From JADGRB01 sp963835825 (GTDB taxonomy: Bacteria > Myxococcota_A > Polyangia > Fen-1088), in NCBI GenBank assembly GCA_963835825.1, contig CAWIGZ010000002.1:558001-622000 (forward strand): DNA of 64,000 nt, written 5' to 3'. This document shows, in pieces, positions 63,733 through 64,000 of this stretch (positions are counted from its first letter, which is position 1; every line of letters starts with the position of its first letter). Position numbers and translations under genes: made by a program. Below the pieces are notes generated by a model, which was given only the letters and a program-made list of their open reading frames with translations, was not told the origin of the DNA and did no database searches.

Positions 63733-64000
63733 GTGACGATCGTGATGGTGGAGGTGCTGTTCTTTTCGGCGGTGGCGCTGCTGTTCTTGGGGATGGTCGG
63801 GCTTCAGGTGGCGGGGCACCGCTACGGGAGCCGCCGCACGACGGACGAGCTTGGCGGGCCGGAGGGGACGGCCCCGGTGGAGGCTGCGCTCTTCGCCCTC
63901 CTCGGGTTGCTGGTGGCCTTCACCTTCAGCGGCGCGTCCGATCGCCTGGCCGCCCGGCGTGCGTTGATCGTCGAGGAGGCCAACGCCGTCGGCACCGCCT
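63733..64000 (+). CDS. DUF4239 (bestrophin-like) membrane protein, 5' part
   Basis: GTG 63733 follows GGGGGGAGG and opens a frame to the right window edge (89 complete codons). It encodes two membrane segments (MVEVLFFSAVALLFLGMVGL and AALFALLGLLVAFTFSGA) and RLAARRALIVEEANAVGTA, the hallmark of DUF4239 proteins, which resemble bestrophin channels. The rest is outside the window. Confidence 0.8.
   Translation, partial: MTIVMVEVLFFSAVALLFLGMVGLQVAGHRYGSRRTTDELGGPEGTAPVEAALFALLGLLVAFTFSGASDRLAARRALIVEEANAVGTA

Overview
The window is high-GC DNA from a Gram-negative bacterium with a large, regulation-rich genome. I judge it most likely a member of the Myxococcota (myxobacteria and relatives). 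The reasons are several lipoproteins with long Gly-Thr-rich linkers, giant Ser/Thr-kinase or cyclase proteins fused to AAA ATPase and TPR domains, an FHA/sigma-54 activator beside a Ser/Thr kinase, an NGLAM-repeat lipoprotein, and lipobox-bearing family 6 glycoside hydrolases. This assignment is inference from gene content, not from a marker gene.

Layout. 1-2.4 kb: the 5' part of a PD-(D/E)XK nuclease, a cupin / Rrf2 / membrane-protein group with an operator-like palindrome, and tRNA-Leu. 2.5-9.4 kb: a secreted GH6 glycosidase, a diguanylate cyclase preceded by a row of palindromes, a DUF3237 protein, and a zinc-ribbon/cyclase/AAA/TPR signalling protein. 9.7-14.9 kb: a four-gene operon with a 210-residue unknown protein, an encapsulin-like (HK97-fold) shell protein with a long coiled-coil tail, a phytoene-desaturase-like FAD oxidoreductase and a GGPP-type polyprenyl synthase. 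This looks like a terpenoid or carotenoid nanocompartment and is the most interesting part of the window. 15-17.8 kb: a kinase with a C-terminal cyclic-nucleotide-binding domain, divergent from an FHA/sigma-54 activator. 17.9-26.3 kb: secreted lipoproteins, an IS630-type element, c-type cytochromes, YtkA/FixH-like lipoproteins, a RegB/RegA-type redox two-component system and a single-domain receiver.

26.4-32.5 kb: an OB-fold membrane protein, aroD, Gly-rich lipoproteins, superoxide dismutase, a metallophosphoesterase and a LysR regulator. 32.5-42 kb: a short LeuA, the NGLAM-repeat lipoprotein, a kinase/AAA/TPR protein, and the succinate dehydrogenase operon sdhCAB. 42.2-51.8 kb: a Gly-rich propeller lipoprotein, a second GH6 enzyme followed by a tandem hairpin repeat, a second metallophosphoesterase, lipid-modifying enzymes (desaturase, SDR, cyclopropane synthase), a HicAB toxin-antitoxin pair and a Cys-rich lipoprotein. 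51.9-55.6 kb: tRNA-Thr followed by a decayed island, where a regulator/nucleotidyltransferase pair is eroded by frameshifts and split by an IS256-type insertion with a visible target duplication. 55.8-64 kb: a CBS protein/diheme cytochrome operon, a flippase-glycosyltransferase fusion with an outer-membrane barrel protein, a DUF3014 protein, a secreted glycosidase-like lipoprotein, and the start of a DUF4239 membrane protein.

Single-base frameshifts recur between 15.5 and 23.8 kb in otherwise well-conserved reading frames. They could be assembly errors or real decay, and they affect how several genes there should be read. Starts were moved from the longest open frame where ribosome sites, signal peptides or operon overlaps argued for it.
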